From assembly GCF_002157355.1 (NCBI RefSeq), contig NZ_LYMK01000025.1, positions 1-64,000 on the forward strand: a stretch of 64,000 nucleotides of DNA, in the 5' to 3' direction. The notes beneath the pieces are model-generated. The model was not told where the DNA came from. It was given only the letters and a program-made list of their open reading frames with translations, and ran no database searches. Numbering within the stretch: position 1 is the first letter of the stretch; the number at the start of each line of letters is the position of its first letter. The position numbers and the translations under genes were made by a program. The DNA comes from Variovorax sp. JS1663. Its GTDB lineage: Bacteria > Pseudomonadota > Gammaproteobacteria > Burkholderiales > Burkholderiaceae_C. Positions 26,722 through 35,602 of the stretch are shown here, piece by piece.

Positions 26722-27030
26722 ATGGATGCCAGGAACGGGAACGTCGCCGAAGAGGCCCGCCTCGTGCGGGTGCGCGGCGTGGTGCAGGGCGTGGGCTTTC
26801 GTGAGAACTGCGTCCGCTACGCGCGCCGGCACGGCATCGCCGGCTGGGTGCGAAACCGACATGACGGCTCGGTCGAGGCCCTGCTGCAGGGCGCACCGCA
26901 GCAGCTCGCGCAGATGTGCGCCTGGCTGCGCGCCGGCGTTCCGGGGGCGCGGGTCGATGCGCTCGAGGTGGAGGCGGCGGGGGTGCCGTCGCCGCGGCTG
27001 GAAGGCTTCGGGCGGCTGCCGACGATGTAG
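26722..27030 (+). CDS. Acylphosphatase
   Basis: 102 residues with the family signature near the start: [18 protein letters not shown], containing the conserved Arg, and a later [17 protein letters not shown] with the conserved Asn. Hydrolyses acyl-phosphate bonds such as 1,3-bisphosphoglycerate or carbamoyl phosphate in the cytosol. Both catalytic residues (Arg in GVGFRE, Asn in RNRHDG) are present. Divergent from the DAHP synthase gene and followed 16 bases later by the convergent monooxygenase gene. Confidence 0.93.
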   Translation: MDARNGNVAEEARLVRVRGVVQGVGFRENCVRYARRHGIAGWVRNRHDGSVEALLQGAPQQLAQMCAWLRAGVPGARVDALEVEAAGVPSPRLEGFGRLPTM

Positions 27031-27046
27031 GCGCGCGCAGCCCACC

Positions 27047-28498
27047 TCAGGCCGAAAAGCGCATCACTCCATCTTCCAGCGCCCCGAAGCGCAGGCTCAG
27101 CAGGTCCGCCACGTAGTTCTGGTTCAGCTTCCACGGCTTGTGCAGACCCTGCTTGGGCAGCGTGTCCAGCGCGCGCTCGAAGTAGCCCGAGGAAAAATCG
27201 GTCCAGGGCGCGAGGGGCATGGACGGGTCGTCCGTCTGCGGCACGCATTGGCGTGCGCCGGTGCGCCGCATGTGCCGCAGCAGGCGGCAGACGAAGATGG
27301 CGGCCAGATCCGCCTTCAGCGTCCAGGAGGCATTCGTGTAGCCGAAGACCGACACCAGGTTCGGCACGCCGGCGAACATCAGGCCCTTGTAGCTGAGCAG
27401 TTGGCCCGATGCGAGCCGGCGGCCGTCGACGCTGACCTCGAGTGCGTCGAGCGACTTGAGCTTCAGCCCGGTGGCGGTAACCACCAGGTCCGCCGGCAGC
27501 TCGGTGCCGCCCGCCAGCTTCAGGCCCGTCTCGGTGAAGCGATCGATGCGGTCGGTCACGATGCTCGCGCGGCCCGCGCGGATGGCCTTGAACAGGTCGC
27601 CGTCGGGCACCAGGCACAGGCGCTGCTCCCAGGGGTTGTAGCGGGGCGTGAAATGCGTGGCGACGTCGTAGTCGGGTCCGAGCTGGCGGCGCACCAGCTT
27701 GATCATCATCGACCGCGCAGCCTCCGGCCGGCCCCGGCACAGGCGGAAGACATACATGGCCAGCAGCACGTTCTTCCAGCGAGACATCGCATGACCTGCA
27801 CGGGTTCCCGCGACGCGCTGCAGCCAGCGGGCCAGCGGGTCCGCGGACGGGCGGGACAGCATGTAGCTCGGTGAGCGCTGCAGCATGGTCACGTGAGCCG
27901 CGCGCTCGGCCAGCGCGGGCACCAGCGTCACCGCGGTGGCGCCGCTGCCGATCACGACCACCCGCTTCCCGTCGTACGCGATGTCTTCATCCCAGTGCTG
28001 GGGATGCGCGATGCGGCCCTTGAAATCCCCGCGGCCCGCGAACTCGGGCGTGTAGCCCTCCGCATCGTCGTAGTAGCCGACGCACATCAGCAGGAAGCTG
28101 CAGCGCAGGTGGAGCGGGCCTTGCCCCTCGCGCTCGATCTCCACCGTCCACGCGGCATCCTCGGAAGACCAGGCCGCGCGACGCAGGCGGTGGCCGTAGC
28201 GGATGCGCTGCTCGATGCCGTGCTCGCGCGCGGTGTCGCGCAGGTACTGCAGGATGGTGGGGCCGTCGGCGATGGCCTTGTCGCCGGTCCAGGGGCGGAA
28301 GGCATAGCCCAGCGTGTACATGTCGGAATCGGAGCGCACGCCGGGGTAGCGGAACAGGTCCCAGGTGCCGCCCAGCGACTGGCGCGCCTCGATGATCGCG
28401 ACGCTGTGGCCGGGACACCGCCGCTGCAGGTGGCAGGCGGCCCCGATGCCGGACAGCCCGGCACCCACGATCAGCACATCGACGAACTCATCGGCCAT
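27047..28498 (-). CDS. Flavin-containing (Baeyer-Villiger type) monooxygenase
   Basis: 483 residues. FAD site [10 protein letters not shown] near 12, NADP site [15 protein letters not shown] near 175, and the FMO/BVMO fingerprint [11 protein letters not shown] near 155, which matches FxGxxxHxxxW. C-terminal sequences place it nearer to the cyclohexanone/AlmA-type group. Inserts one oxygen into a ketone, alkane or sulfur/nitrogen compound using NADPH. It lies 24 bases after a methionine synthase gene on the same strand; a functional link is not obvious. Confidence 0.9.
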   Translation of the reverse strand: MADEFVDVLIVGAGLSGIGAACHLQRRCPGHSVAIIEARQSLGGTWDLFRYPGVRSDSDMYTLGYAFRPWTGDKAIADGPTILQYLRDTAREHGIEQRIRYGHRLRRAAWSSEDAAWTVEIEREGQGPLHLRCSFLLMCVGYYDDAEGYTPEFAGRGDFKGRIAHPQHWDEDIAYDGKRVVVIGSGATAVTLVPALAERAAHVTMLQRSPSYMLSRPSADPLARWLQRVAGTRAGHAMSRWKNVLLAMYVFRLCRGRPEAARSMMIKLVRRQLGPDYDVATHFTPRYNPWEQRLCLVPDGDLFKAIRAGRASIVTDRIDRFTETGLKLAGGTELPADLVVTATGLKLKSLDALEVSVDGRRLASGQLLSYKGLMFAGVPNLVSVFGYTNASWTLKADLAAIFVCRLLRHMRRTGARQCVPQTDDPSMPLAPWTDFSSGYFERALDTLPKQGLHKPWKLNQNYVADLLSLRFGALEDGVMRFSA

Positions 28499-28522
28499 GC
28501 GGCGACTCCGTGGCGCCGCGCC

Positions 28523-29554
28523 TCAGGCGTAGCGCTCGCGCGCGAGGCGCGCGCCTTCGGCCAGGGCCTGCAGCTTCTTCAACGCGATCTCGCGTTCCAT
28601 CGGCGCCAGGCCGCAGTTGGTGCAGGGCAGGAGCCGGTCCCTGGGCACGTAGCGCAGCGCCTCGCCGATGGTGTCGGCGATCTGCTCGGGCGTCTCCACC
28701 GCATCGCTGGCGACGTCGATCACGCCGACCATCACGTCCTTGCCCTCCAGCAGCGCCATCAGCTGCGCCGGCACGTGCGAGTGGAAGCATTCGAGGCTCA
28801 CCTGGTCGATGCGGCTCTTCGCGAGGGCCGGGAAGACCGCCTCGTACTGGCGCCATTCCTCGCCCAGCGAGGCCTTCCAGTCGATGTTGGCCTGGATGCC
28901 GTAGCCATAGCAGATGTGGATCGCCGTGGTGCAGCGCAGCCCCTGCGCGGCGCGCTCCAGCGCCCGCACGCCCCAGTCCGCGGCCTCCTTCATGTAGACG
29001 TTGAAGGCCGGCTCGTCGAACTGGATGACGTCGATGCCGTCGGCCTCCAGCGCCAGCGCCTCCTGGTTCAGCAGCTCGGCGAAGGCCATGGCGAGTGCGA
29101 CGCGATCGCCGTAGTGCCGGTCGGCCACCGTGTCGACGATGGTCATCGGCCCCGGCAGCGTGAACTTGGTGCGGCGCTGCGTGTGGGCGCGCAGCAGGCG
29201 CGCCTCGGCCTCGTGCACGCGCCCCTTGAGCCGCAGCGGCCCGATCACCTGCGGCACCATCGCGTCGTAGCGGTTGTTGCGGATGCCCATCTTCACCCGG
29301 TGCTCGAAGTCGATGCCCTCGACCTGCTCCAGGAAGCCGTGGACGAAATGCTGGCGCGACTGCTCGCCGTCGCCGATCACGTCGAGGCCCGCGTCTTCCT
29401 GGGCCTTGATCCACAGCAGGGTGGCATCGGCCTTGGCCTGGGCAAGCTCGGCGCCTTCGAGCTTCCAGGCCGGCCAGAGCTTCTGCGTTTCGGCCAGCCA
29501 GGCGGGCTTGGGCAGGCTGCCTGCGATGGTGGCAGGGAAGAGGGGGCGCGGCAT
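28523..29554 (-). CDS. Short cobalamin-independent methionine synthase, MesD-like
   Basis: 343 residues, equivalent to the C-terminal half of MetE only. The zinc ligands are present: His and Cys in HICYGYG (near 207), Glu in LECFHSH, and the last Cys in CTNCGL (near 310). The N-terminal AGSLPKPAWLAE, DGEQSRQHFV and YDAMVPQVIGP strongly resemble MesD, a folate-independent methionine synthase family that needs the DUF1852 partner MesX. No DUF1852 gene is adjacent, so the partner must lie elsewhere or the enzyme uses another methyl donor, as core-MetE proteins do. Start at MPRPLFPATIAG. Confidence 0.82.
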   Translation of the reverse strand: MPRPLFPATIAGSLPKPAWLAETQKLWPAWKLEGAELAQAKADATLLWIKAQEDAGLDVIGDGEQSRQHFVHGFLEQVEGIDFEHRVKMGIRNNRYDAMVPQVIGPLRLKGRVHEAEARLLRAHTQRRTKFTLPGPMTIVDTVADRHYGDRVALAMAFAELLNQEALALEADGIDVIQFDEPAFNVYMKEAADWGVRALERAAQGLRCTTAIHICYGYGIQANIDWKASLGEEWRQYEAVFPALAKSRIDQVSLECFHSHVPAQLMALLEGKDVMVGVIDVASDAVETPEQIADTIGEALRYVPRDRLLPCTNCGLAPMEREIALKKLQALAEGARLARERYA

Positions 29555-29688
29555 GGGGGCTCCTCGTGGACGGCGGAGGCCCGAGCGTAAACCCAACGCG
29601 CACCGGCTGCTCGTTGAACAGGCAATCCGGCCGCAGGCCTTGCAGGACAAGGCTTGTGCGAGTTGTTCCGGCGGTTGTCCACAAGCTT

Positions 29689-29707
29689 GTCCCCGGTTCG
29701 CGGGGAC
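29689..29707. terminator. Hairpin between the lysozyme-family and methionine synthase genes
   Basis: A perfect 7-bp stem, GTCCCCG and CGGGGAC, with a 5-base loop. It lies about 30 bases past the stop of the minus-strand lysozyme-family gene. No T run follows on either strand, so intrinsic termination is uncertain. Confidence 0.35.
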
Positions 29708-29736
29708 AGGTGACGCGGGTCCATCCGGGGCCGATG

Positions 29737-30537
29737 TCAGGCCATGGCGTCCTGTTGCAGCATCTTCAGCAGCACGGCCGCGCCGCACTGCTTCGACACG
29801 CTCTCCGGATCGAACACATGGTCCGCGACGAAGCGACCCTTGACATAGACAGGCGAGAAGCTCCAGAGATAGGGCGACGGCAGCCCGCGCCGGCGGTACC
29901 CGAAGCCGTTGAAGGCTTCCCAGCGAAACAGCATGCGCGCCACGCTCCAGTCGGTCTGGCCGACGTAGCCTTTCATGGCCAGGGCGTCGCGCGCACTGTC
30001 TTCCCATCGGAACGGCGGATTGCCGGACTGCGGCCGCCCGGCCGGAACATGGATCGTGCGTGCCGTGAGCGGGTCGCCGTTGTGCAGGTGGCCGTTGAAG
30101 TTCATGTTGGCTTCGAGCGCATGCATGATGCCGATGAAATGCCAAGGCATCCCCAGCTTCTCGCCCAGCGCACGGTAGCGTGGGGCGCTGGCCAGCAGCC
30201 GGGCCACCTGTTTCTGGACCGCGGCCGCGCGCTCGGGCCGCACCTGGCAGCGGTCGAAGTAGATGCGGTACTCCGCCGCGATGTCGGCAAAGTCCGTCGA
30301 TTTCGCGATCGGGGGCAGTGGTGCGTCGGGCGACGAAGGCAGGATCGCCAGCGACTCGGCCTCGCTGTCCGTGGCGACCGGGGCGAGATGGACAGCGCCA
30401 TCGAAGTTGGCAGTCACGGTGAACATGCCGTTGGGCTGCATCGTCCTGGTCACCGTGGCACCGATGGCCTGGAAGTCCGACGTCACTTGGTCGACTTCTT
30501 CGGCCGGCACGTCGCGCAGTATTTCCTGTGAGCTCAT
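29737..30537 (-). CDS. Lysozyme-family protein (COG5526-like)
   Basis: 266 residues. The N-terminal 90 residues are not recognised. From about 100 onward the protein resembles the lysozyme-family group seen in phage endolysins and bacterial relatives: PWHFIGIMHALEANMNFNGHLHNGDPL near 128, PPFRWEDSARDALAMKGY near 168, and NGFGYRRRGLPSPYLWSFS near 210. The Glu in HALEAN would be the general acid. No signal peptide is visible, so export would need another route. Nine bases after the lipoprotein gene, so probably co-expressed. Confidence 0.8.
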   Translation of the reverse strand: MSSQEILRDVPAEEVDQVTSDFQAIGATVTRTMQPNGMFTVTANFDGAVHLAPVATDSEAESLAILPSSPDAPLPPIAKSTDFADIAAEYRIYFDRCQVRPERAAAVQKQVARLLASAPRYRALGEKLGMPWHFIGIMHALEANMNFNGHLHNGDPLTARTIHVPAGRPQSGNPPFRWEDSARDALAMKGYVGQTDWSVARMLFRWEAFNGFGYRRRGLPSPYLWSFSPVYVKGRFVADHVFDPESVSKQCGAAVLLKMLQQDAMA

Positions 30538-30546
30538 GGCATGTTC

Positions 30547-31470
30547 CTAGCGGTCGAGTCTGAAGAAGGCCGCCGCTTTCGCGCGCTCCTGGGCGAAGCT
30601 GGCGCCGCGGATGAAACTCACGACGCTCACGCGGATGCCCCGGTCGGCGAGATACTTCTCGAGTTCGCGGCGCCGCTCGACATCAACGCGACCGTTGGGA
30701 AAGACGAAATTGCGCAGCAGCATGCCGCTGTCGTCATTGCGAAAAGCCTCGTCGGAGGTGACCACTGTCACGGCGTTCGTGACGCTGGGCGGTTGGCCTT
30801 TCGATGGGTCTCCCTTGTCGACCGAAGGCTCGGCCTTCTTGACGGAGAGATTGACCTCCGCCTCGATATTGGACGGCACGCACAGGATGGCGTAGCTGCG
30901 GATCGCGCTCATGGCCGCCGGCCGGTTCCTGTAGCCGGGTTGAAGATTCTTGCGGTAGTTCTCTTGCAAGGTGCGGACCATGCTTCGCACAGACGAGGGG
31001 TCGAGGTCATACAGCAAGTTGCTGCTGAGGTTGTCCACGGTCGCGCCGGCCAATCCGAAGGCGATGGCCACGATGGATACGTCCCTGGCTGCGGATTTCG
31101 CCGCCGCCATCACGCCGGCCGCGGCCGCGCCGAGCAGGCCGATCTCCGACACCACGGTCCGCCTGTCGCGATTGAGGCGGAACAGCGCATGCATGTAGCT
31201 CTCGCACTTGCGATCTGCGTAGTCCATGCCGGCGGCAACGACCAGATCCCAATCTGTGTTTCCCGGCGCCGGGGCCGCTACCTGGGCTAGCAGGTACAGT
31301 TCCGCCAGCACCTGGTCCTGGGCCTTGCGATGCGCTTCCATCTCTCCCGGGACGAATTCCAACCCGGGGCCAGCCTCGAGCTGGGAGACATTGCGGTAGG
31401 TCGCGCAGCCCCCGGCCAGCAGACACAGAAGCCCCAGTACGAGCATGCGGGCGAATACGGAGGGGGACAT
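30547..31470 (-). CDS. Lipoprotein of unknown function
   Basis: 307 residues with a signal peptide and lipobox (LLAGGCAT, Cys near 22). A hydrophobic Ala/Gly segment near 120-160 (LLGAAAAGVMAAAKSAARD...AIAFGLAGATVDNLSSN) may insert in the membrane. I do not recognise a family. Stop lies nine bases before the lysozyme-family gene on the same strand, suggesting a two-gene cell-envelope unit. Start is the ATG that begins the signal peptide; the upstream open frame has no coding character. Confidence 0.78.
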   Translation of the reverse strand: MSPSVFARMLVLGLLCLLAGGCATYRNVSQLEAGPGLEFVPGEMEAHRKAQDQVLAELYLLAQVAAPAPGNTDWDLVVAAGMDYADRKCESYMHALFRLNRDRRTVVSEIGLLGAAAAGVMAAAKSAARDVSIVAIAFGLAGATVDNLSSNLLYDLDPSSVRSMVRTLQENYRKNLQPGYRNRPAAMSAIRSYAILCVPSNIEAEVNLSVKKAEPSVDKGDPSKGQPPSVTNAVTVVTSDEAFRNDDSGMLLRNFVFPNGRVDVERRRELEKYLADRGIRVSVVSFIRGASFAQERAKAAAFFRLDR

Positions 31471-31618
31471 GGCAGCCACTCGTTGCGTGCGACAGGGCGA
31501 AGCTACGCCGTCGTGCGCAGCCGCACATCCTCCATTGAAAGGAGCCTGCGTGCTCCAAGCAAATCGGCCCGCGCGCGACGCCGGTCGCGGGCGGGCCGAT
31601 CGGGCGGACGATTCGGCG

Positions 31619-32854
31619 TCAGCCCAGCAGGTCGTGCAGCGTGCGCGCCACCACCTTGGTCGCGCGGCGCAGGTCTTCCAGCACCAAGCGCTCGTCGCTG
31701 CGCTTGGCATGCGATTCGAGCACGGTGCGCGGGCCGGCGCCGTAGATCACGCCGGGAATGCCGGCCTCGACGTACAGCCGAACGTCGGTGTACAGCGGCG
31801 TGCCCATGGCCTTGATCGGCTCGCCGAAGACCTGGTGGCCGTGCTTCTGGATCGCGTCGACCAGGGGCTTGTTGCCGGGCAGCGGCTTCATCGAGTTGGC
31901 CAGCAGGATGCGGCGGATCTCGACCGAGATGCCGGGGCACTGCTCGGCCGCGTCGGCGATCACCTGGCGGATCGTGGCCTCGACCTCCACGGGGTTCTCC
32001 TCGGGAATCATGCGGCGGTCGAGCTTGAAGCTCACCTTGCCGGGCACGACATTGGTGTTGGTGCCTCCCTCGATGCGGCCGACGTTGAGGTAGGGGTGCG
32101 TGATGCCCTCGACCTTCGACGTGACCTGCTGGTAGAGCTGGTTCTGCGCGTAGAGCGCGTTGAGGATGTGCACCGCGCCCTGCAGCGCATCGACGCCGGT
32201 GGTGGGCACCGCGGCATGCGCCATCTTGCCGTGCACCGTCACGTCCATCTGCAGGCAGCCGTTGTGGGCCGTCACCACTTCGTAGCTGAAGCCCGCGGCG
32301 ATCATCAGGTCGGGCTTGGTCAGCCCGTTCTTCAGCAGCCAGCCCGGGCCGAGGATGCCGCCGAATTCCTCGTCGTAGGTGAAGTGCAGCTCGATGCCGC
32401 CCTTGGCCGGCTTGGCCACCGCCTCGAGCGCGCGCAGCGCGAAGGTGAAGGTGGCGAAGTCGCTCTTGCTCACCGCCGCGGCGCGCCCGTAGAGACGGCC
32501 GTCCTCGATCTCACCGCCGTAGGGGTCGTGGGTCCAGCCCTCGCCGGGCGGCACGACGTCGCCGTGTGCGTTCAGTGCCACGGTGCGCCCGCCGCCGCCG
32601 TACTGGCGGCGCACGATGAGGTTGGTGATCGATTCCAGGCCGTAGTCCTTCACTTCCTGCGCGGGCACCACGTGCTTCTCGGCCGCGAAGCCGTAGGCCT
32701 CGAGCAGCTCGGCGGTGCGCTCGGCATGGGGCGCGTTGTTGCCGGGCGGCGTGTCGGTGGGTACGCGCACCAGCTGCTGGAGGAAGCGCACCTCTTCGTC
32801 GAAATGGGCGTCGATCCAGGCGTCGATCTTGTCGTAGTCGGTACTCGTGGTCAT
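31619..32854 (-). CDS. M20-family metallohydrolase (ArgE/DapE-like)
   Basis: 411 residues with the M20 zinc-enzyme signs: AHGDVVPPG near 94, YDEEFGG near 160, and a C-terminal TDVRLYVEAGIPGVIYGAGP. It cleaves an amide bond in a small molecule, but the substrate cannot be read. It directly follows the fused UraD-AllC gene with a one-base gap, so it is part of the purine operon; an N-carbamoyl or ureido-compound hydrolase acting late in the pathway is possible but unproven. No signal peptide; cytosolic. Confidence 0.88.
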   Translation of the reverse strand: MTTSTDYDKIDAWIDAHFDEEVRFLQQLVRVPTDTPPGNNAPHAERTAELLEAYGFAAEKHVVPAQEVKDYGLESITNLIVRRQYGGGGRTVALNAHGDVVPPGEGWTHDPYGGEIEDGRLYGRAAAVSKSDFATFTFALRALEAVAKPAKGGIELHFTYDEEFGGILGPGWLLKNGLTKPDLMIAAGFSYEVVTAHNGCLQMDVTVHGKMAHAAVPTTGVDALQGAVHILNALYAQNQLYQQVTSKVEGITHPYLNVGRIEGGTNTNVVPGKVSFKLDRRMIPEENPVEVEATIRQVIADAAEQCPGISVEIRRILLANSMKPLPGNKPLVDAIQKHGHQVFGEPIKAMGTPLYTDVRLYVEAGIPGVIYGAGPRTVLESHAKRSDERLVLEDLRRATKVVARTLHDLLG

Positions 32855-32855
32855 G

Positions 32856-34634
32856 TCAGTGCGCCTTTTCAGCAGCGAGGTTGTCGAGCAGGAGCTGGAA
32901 GGCTTCCACCGCCAGCTGCATGTCGTTGTTGGTGCTCGATTCGAGCGGGTTGTGACTGATGCCGGAATTGATGCCGCGCACGAAGAGCATGGCCTGGGGC
33001 ATCACCTCGTGCAGCTTCATCGCGTCGTGGCCGGCGCCGCTGGGCATGCGGAAGAGCGGCACGCCCAGCGTGTCGACTGCCTTCTCCCAGCGCTGCTGCC
33101 AGTCGGCCGCGCTCGGTGCGGCGGAGGCGCGCATGCTTTCCTCCAGCGTGTAGCGCACGCCGCGGCGCTCGCAGATGGCCTTCAGCTCGGCGATCACGTC
33201 GGCGGCCAGCGCGTCGCGCTGCGGGTTGTTGGGCGCACGCATGTCCAGGCTGAACTTGCAGTGGCCCGGCACCACGTTGATGGAGCCGCTGGGCACTTCC
33301 AGCATGCCGACGGTGGCGACCGAGTCGCCGTCTTTGGCGGCACGCTTCTCGGCGAAGAGGATCAGCTCGGCCACCGCGGCGGCGGCGTCGCGGCGGCGGT
33401 CCATCGGCGTGGTGCCGGCGTGGCTGGCCATGCCGATCACCTCGCCGACGTAGCGCACGCCGCCGTTGATGGACGTGACGATGCCCAGCGGCAGGTCGAG
33501 CTCGTTGAGGACAGGGCCCTGCTCGATGTGGACCTCGACGAAGCCCAGGTACTTCGACGGATCGCGCTGGAGCTTGGGGATGTCCTCCTCCTTCAGGCCG
33601 GCGATCTTCCGGGCCTCGCGCATGGTGATACCGTCGGCGTCCTTCTGGTCCAGCCACTTGGGGTCGAAGTGGCCGGTCAGTGCGCCCGAGCCCAGGAAGG
33701 TGGCCTTGTAGCGCTGGCCTTCCTCCTCGGCGAAGCCCACCACCTCGAAGGCGTAGGGCAGCCGGCGGTTCTGGCGCTTGAGTTCGCGCACGCAGGCGAT
33801 GGGCACGAAGATGCCCAGGCGCCCGTCGTACTTGCCGCCGTTGCGCACGGTGTCGTAGTGCGAGCCGGTCAGCAGGGTCTTCGCGTCGGGCGTCGCGCCA
33901 TCGTAGCGGCCGACCACGTTGCCCACCGCATCGATCTTGACGCTGTCGAAACCGGCGTCGCGCATCCAGCCCGCGATCATCTGCGCGCAGGCGCGGTGTG
34001 CCTCGGTCAGGTAGGTGACGGTGAGCTGGCCCTTCTCGGCATAGCCCGGGTCGGTGTGCGTGGCGAGCTGCTCCTGCCAGTCCCACACGTCGTTGCCCAG
34101 GGTGGGCGTGACGCCGAACTTGTCGTCCAGCCGGATCTCGGCGATGCGGTGGATGTTGCGCAGCGCCTCGGCGCGCTCGAAGTCCGGATGGTGGTGCACC
34201 CGGCGCTCGAAGGTGTCGATGATCTCGCGCTTCGGCAGGCCCGTGCCGCGCGGCCCGCGCACCGCGAGGATGAAGGGGAAGCCGAACTTCGCGTTGTAGT
34301 CGGCGTTGAGCTGCTGGATCTTCGCGAACTCGTCGGGCGTGCACTCGGTCAGGCCGGCCTTGCCCTGCTCGTGCGTGGATTCCGCGGTCAGCGTCTTGCT
34401 GACCATGGCCTTGCCCGCCAGCTCGGGGTGGGCGCGGATCAGGCCCAGCTGTTCCTCCGCCGAGGCCTGCGCCACCGCCTGCACCAGCGCATGCTTGAGA
34501 TGCGCCAGCGAACGGAAGGGCCGCGCGGCGGCGGCGCGCTGCGCGATCCAGGGCGAGTGCTCGTAGGTGCCGTCGAGCAGCGCGGCGACCTCGTCGGCCG
34601 ATGCGGCGTTCAGTTGTTCGATGGTGAGTGCCAT
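32856..34634 (-). CDS. Fused OHCU decarboxylase and allantoate amidohydrolase
   Basis: 592 residues carrying two consecutive steps of purine breakdown. Residues 1-165 match OHCU decarboxylase (UraD; HPELAGK at 69-75, the usual catalytic His, and EQGKAGL near 90), which makes (S)-allantoin. Residues 175-590 match allantoate amidohydrolase (AllC; GSHYDTVRNGGKYDG at 257-271 with metal-binding His and Asp, HIEQGPVL, and GAGHDAM near 530). The fusion skips PuuE between the two steps: UraD product is allantoin, PuuE makes allantoate, AllC uses it. Separate adjacent enzymes might pass intermediates. Start at MALTIEQLN, one base from the puuE stop. Confidence 0.92.
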   Translation of the reverse strand: MALTIEQLNAASADEVAALLDGTYEHSPWIAQRAAAARPFRSLAHLKHALVQAVAQASAEEQLGLIRAHPELAGKAMVSKTLTAESTHEQGKAGLTECTPDEFAKIQQLNADYNAKFGFPFILAVRGPRGTGLPKREIIDTFERRVHHHPDFERAEALRNIHRIAEIRLDDKFGVTPTLGNDVWDWQEQLATHTDPGYAEKGQLTVTYLTEAHRACAQMIAGWMRDAGFDSVKIDAVGNVVGRYDGATPDAKTLLTGSHYDTVRNGGKYDGRLGIFVPIACVRELKRQNRRLPYAFEVVGFAEEEGQRYKATFLGSGALTGHFDPKWLDQKDADGITMREARKIAGLKEEDIPKLQRDPSKYLGFVEVHIEQGPVLNELDLPLGIVTSINGGVRYVGEVIGMASHAGTTPMDRRRDAAAAVAELILFAEKRAAKDGDSVATVGMLEVPSGSINVVPGHCKFSLDMRAPNNPQRDALAADVIAELKAICERRGVRYTLEESMRASAAPSAADWQQRWEKAVDTLGVPLFRMPSGAGHDAMKLHEVMPQAMLFVRGINSGISHNPLESSTNNDMQLAVEAFQLLLDNLAAEKAH

Positions 34635-34635
34635 G

Positions 34636-35589
34636 TCAGGCTCCCTTCGTGTCGGAGTAAGGATGGGTCGCCTTCCAGTGGCGCGCGATGTCGAGCCGGC
34701 GGCAGACCCACACGCGGTCGTGCTTCGCGACGTGGTCCAGGAAGCGCTGCAGCGCCGCGATGCGGCCGGGGCGTCCAAGCAGGCGGCAGTGCATGCCGAT
34801 GCTCATCATCTTGGGCGCCTCGTCGCCCTCGGCGTAGAGGGCGTCGAAGCTGTCCTTCATGTACTGGAAGAAGGGGTCGGCATGCGAGTAGCCCTGCGGC
34901 AGCGCGAAGCGCATGTCGTTGACGTCCAGCGTGTAGGGCACGATGAGCTGGGGCACCACGCTGCCGTCGGTCTTCTGCACCTTCATCCAGAAGGGCAGGT
35001 CGTCGCCGTAGTAGTCGCTGTCGTACTCGAAGCCGCCGTAGTCGGCCACCAGGCGGCGGGTGCGCGGGCTGTCGCGGCCGGTGTACCAGCCCAGGGCGCG
35101 CTCGCCCGTCAATTTCTCGATCGCTTCCATGCCCAGGCGCATGTGCTCGCGCTCGCCGGCTTCGTCCATGTTCTGGTAGTGGATCCAGCGCCAGCCGTGG
35201 CAGGCGATCTCGTGGCCGAGTTCCTTGAAGGCGGTGGTCAGCTCGGGATGGCGCTCCAGCGCCATCCCGACGCCGAAGACGGTGAGCGGCAGGCCGCGCT
35301 TCTCGAACTCGCGCAGGATGCGCCAGACGCCGGCGCGCGAGCCGTATTCGTAGATGCCCTCCATGCTGATGTGCCGATCCGGGTAGCTGGCCGGGTTGAA
35401 CATCTCGGAGAGGAACTGCTCGGAGCCCGCGTCGCCGTGCAGCACGCAGTTCTCGCCGCCTTCCTCGTAGTTGAGGACGAACTGCACCGCGATGCGCGCG
35501 CGGCCGGGCCATTGGGCATGGGGGGGATTGCGCCCGTAGCCGACCAGGTCGCGCGCATAGGGCAGGGTGGAGTCGTAGATGGTGCTCAT
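34636..35589 (-). CDS. puuE: PuuE allantoinase (polysaccharide deacetylase fold)
   Basis: 317 residues of the cofactor-independent allantoinase PuuE, which opens allantoin to allantoate. The family's deacetylase-like fold is seen from FVLNYEEGGENCVLHGD near 37, ISMEGIYEYGSRAG near 74, HEIACHGWRWIHYQ near 126, and YTGRDSPRTRRLV near 168. It lies 13 bases after the GntR gene and one base before the fused UraD-AllC gene. A metal-dependent AllB-type allantoinase is not present in this window. Confidence 0.93.
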   Translation of the reverse strand: MSTIYDSTLPYARDLVGYGRNPPHAQWPGRARIAVQFVLNYEEGGENCVLHGDAGSEQFLSEMFNPASYPDRHISMEGIYEYGSRAGVWRILREFEKRGLPLTVFGVGMALERHPELTTAFKELGHEIACHGWRWIHYQNMDEAGEREHMRLGMEAIEKLTGERALGWYTGRDSPRTRRLVADYGGFEYDSDYYGDDLPFWMKVQKTDGSVVPQLIVPYTLDVNDMRFALPQGYSHADPFFQYMKDSFDALYAEGDEAPKMMSIGMHCRLLGRPGRIAALQRFLDHVAKHDRVWVCRRLDIARHWKATHPYSDTKGA

Positions 35590-35602
35590 GGAAGGGCGTG
35601 GG

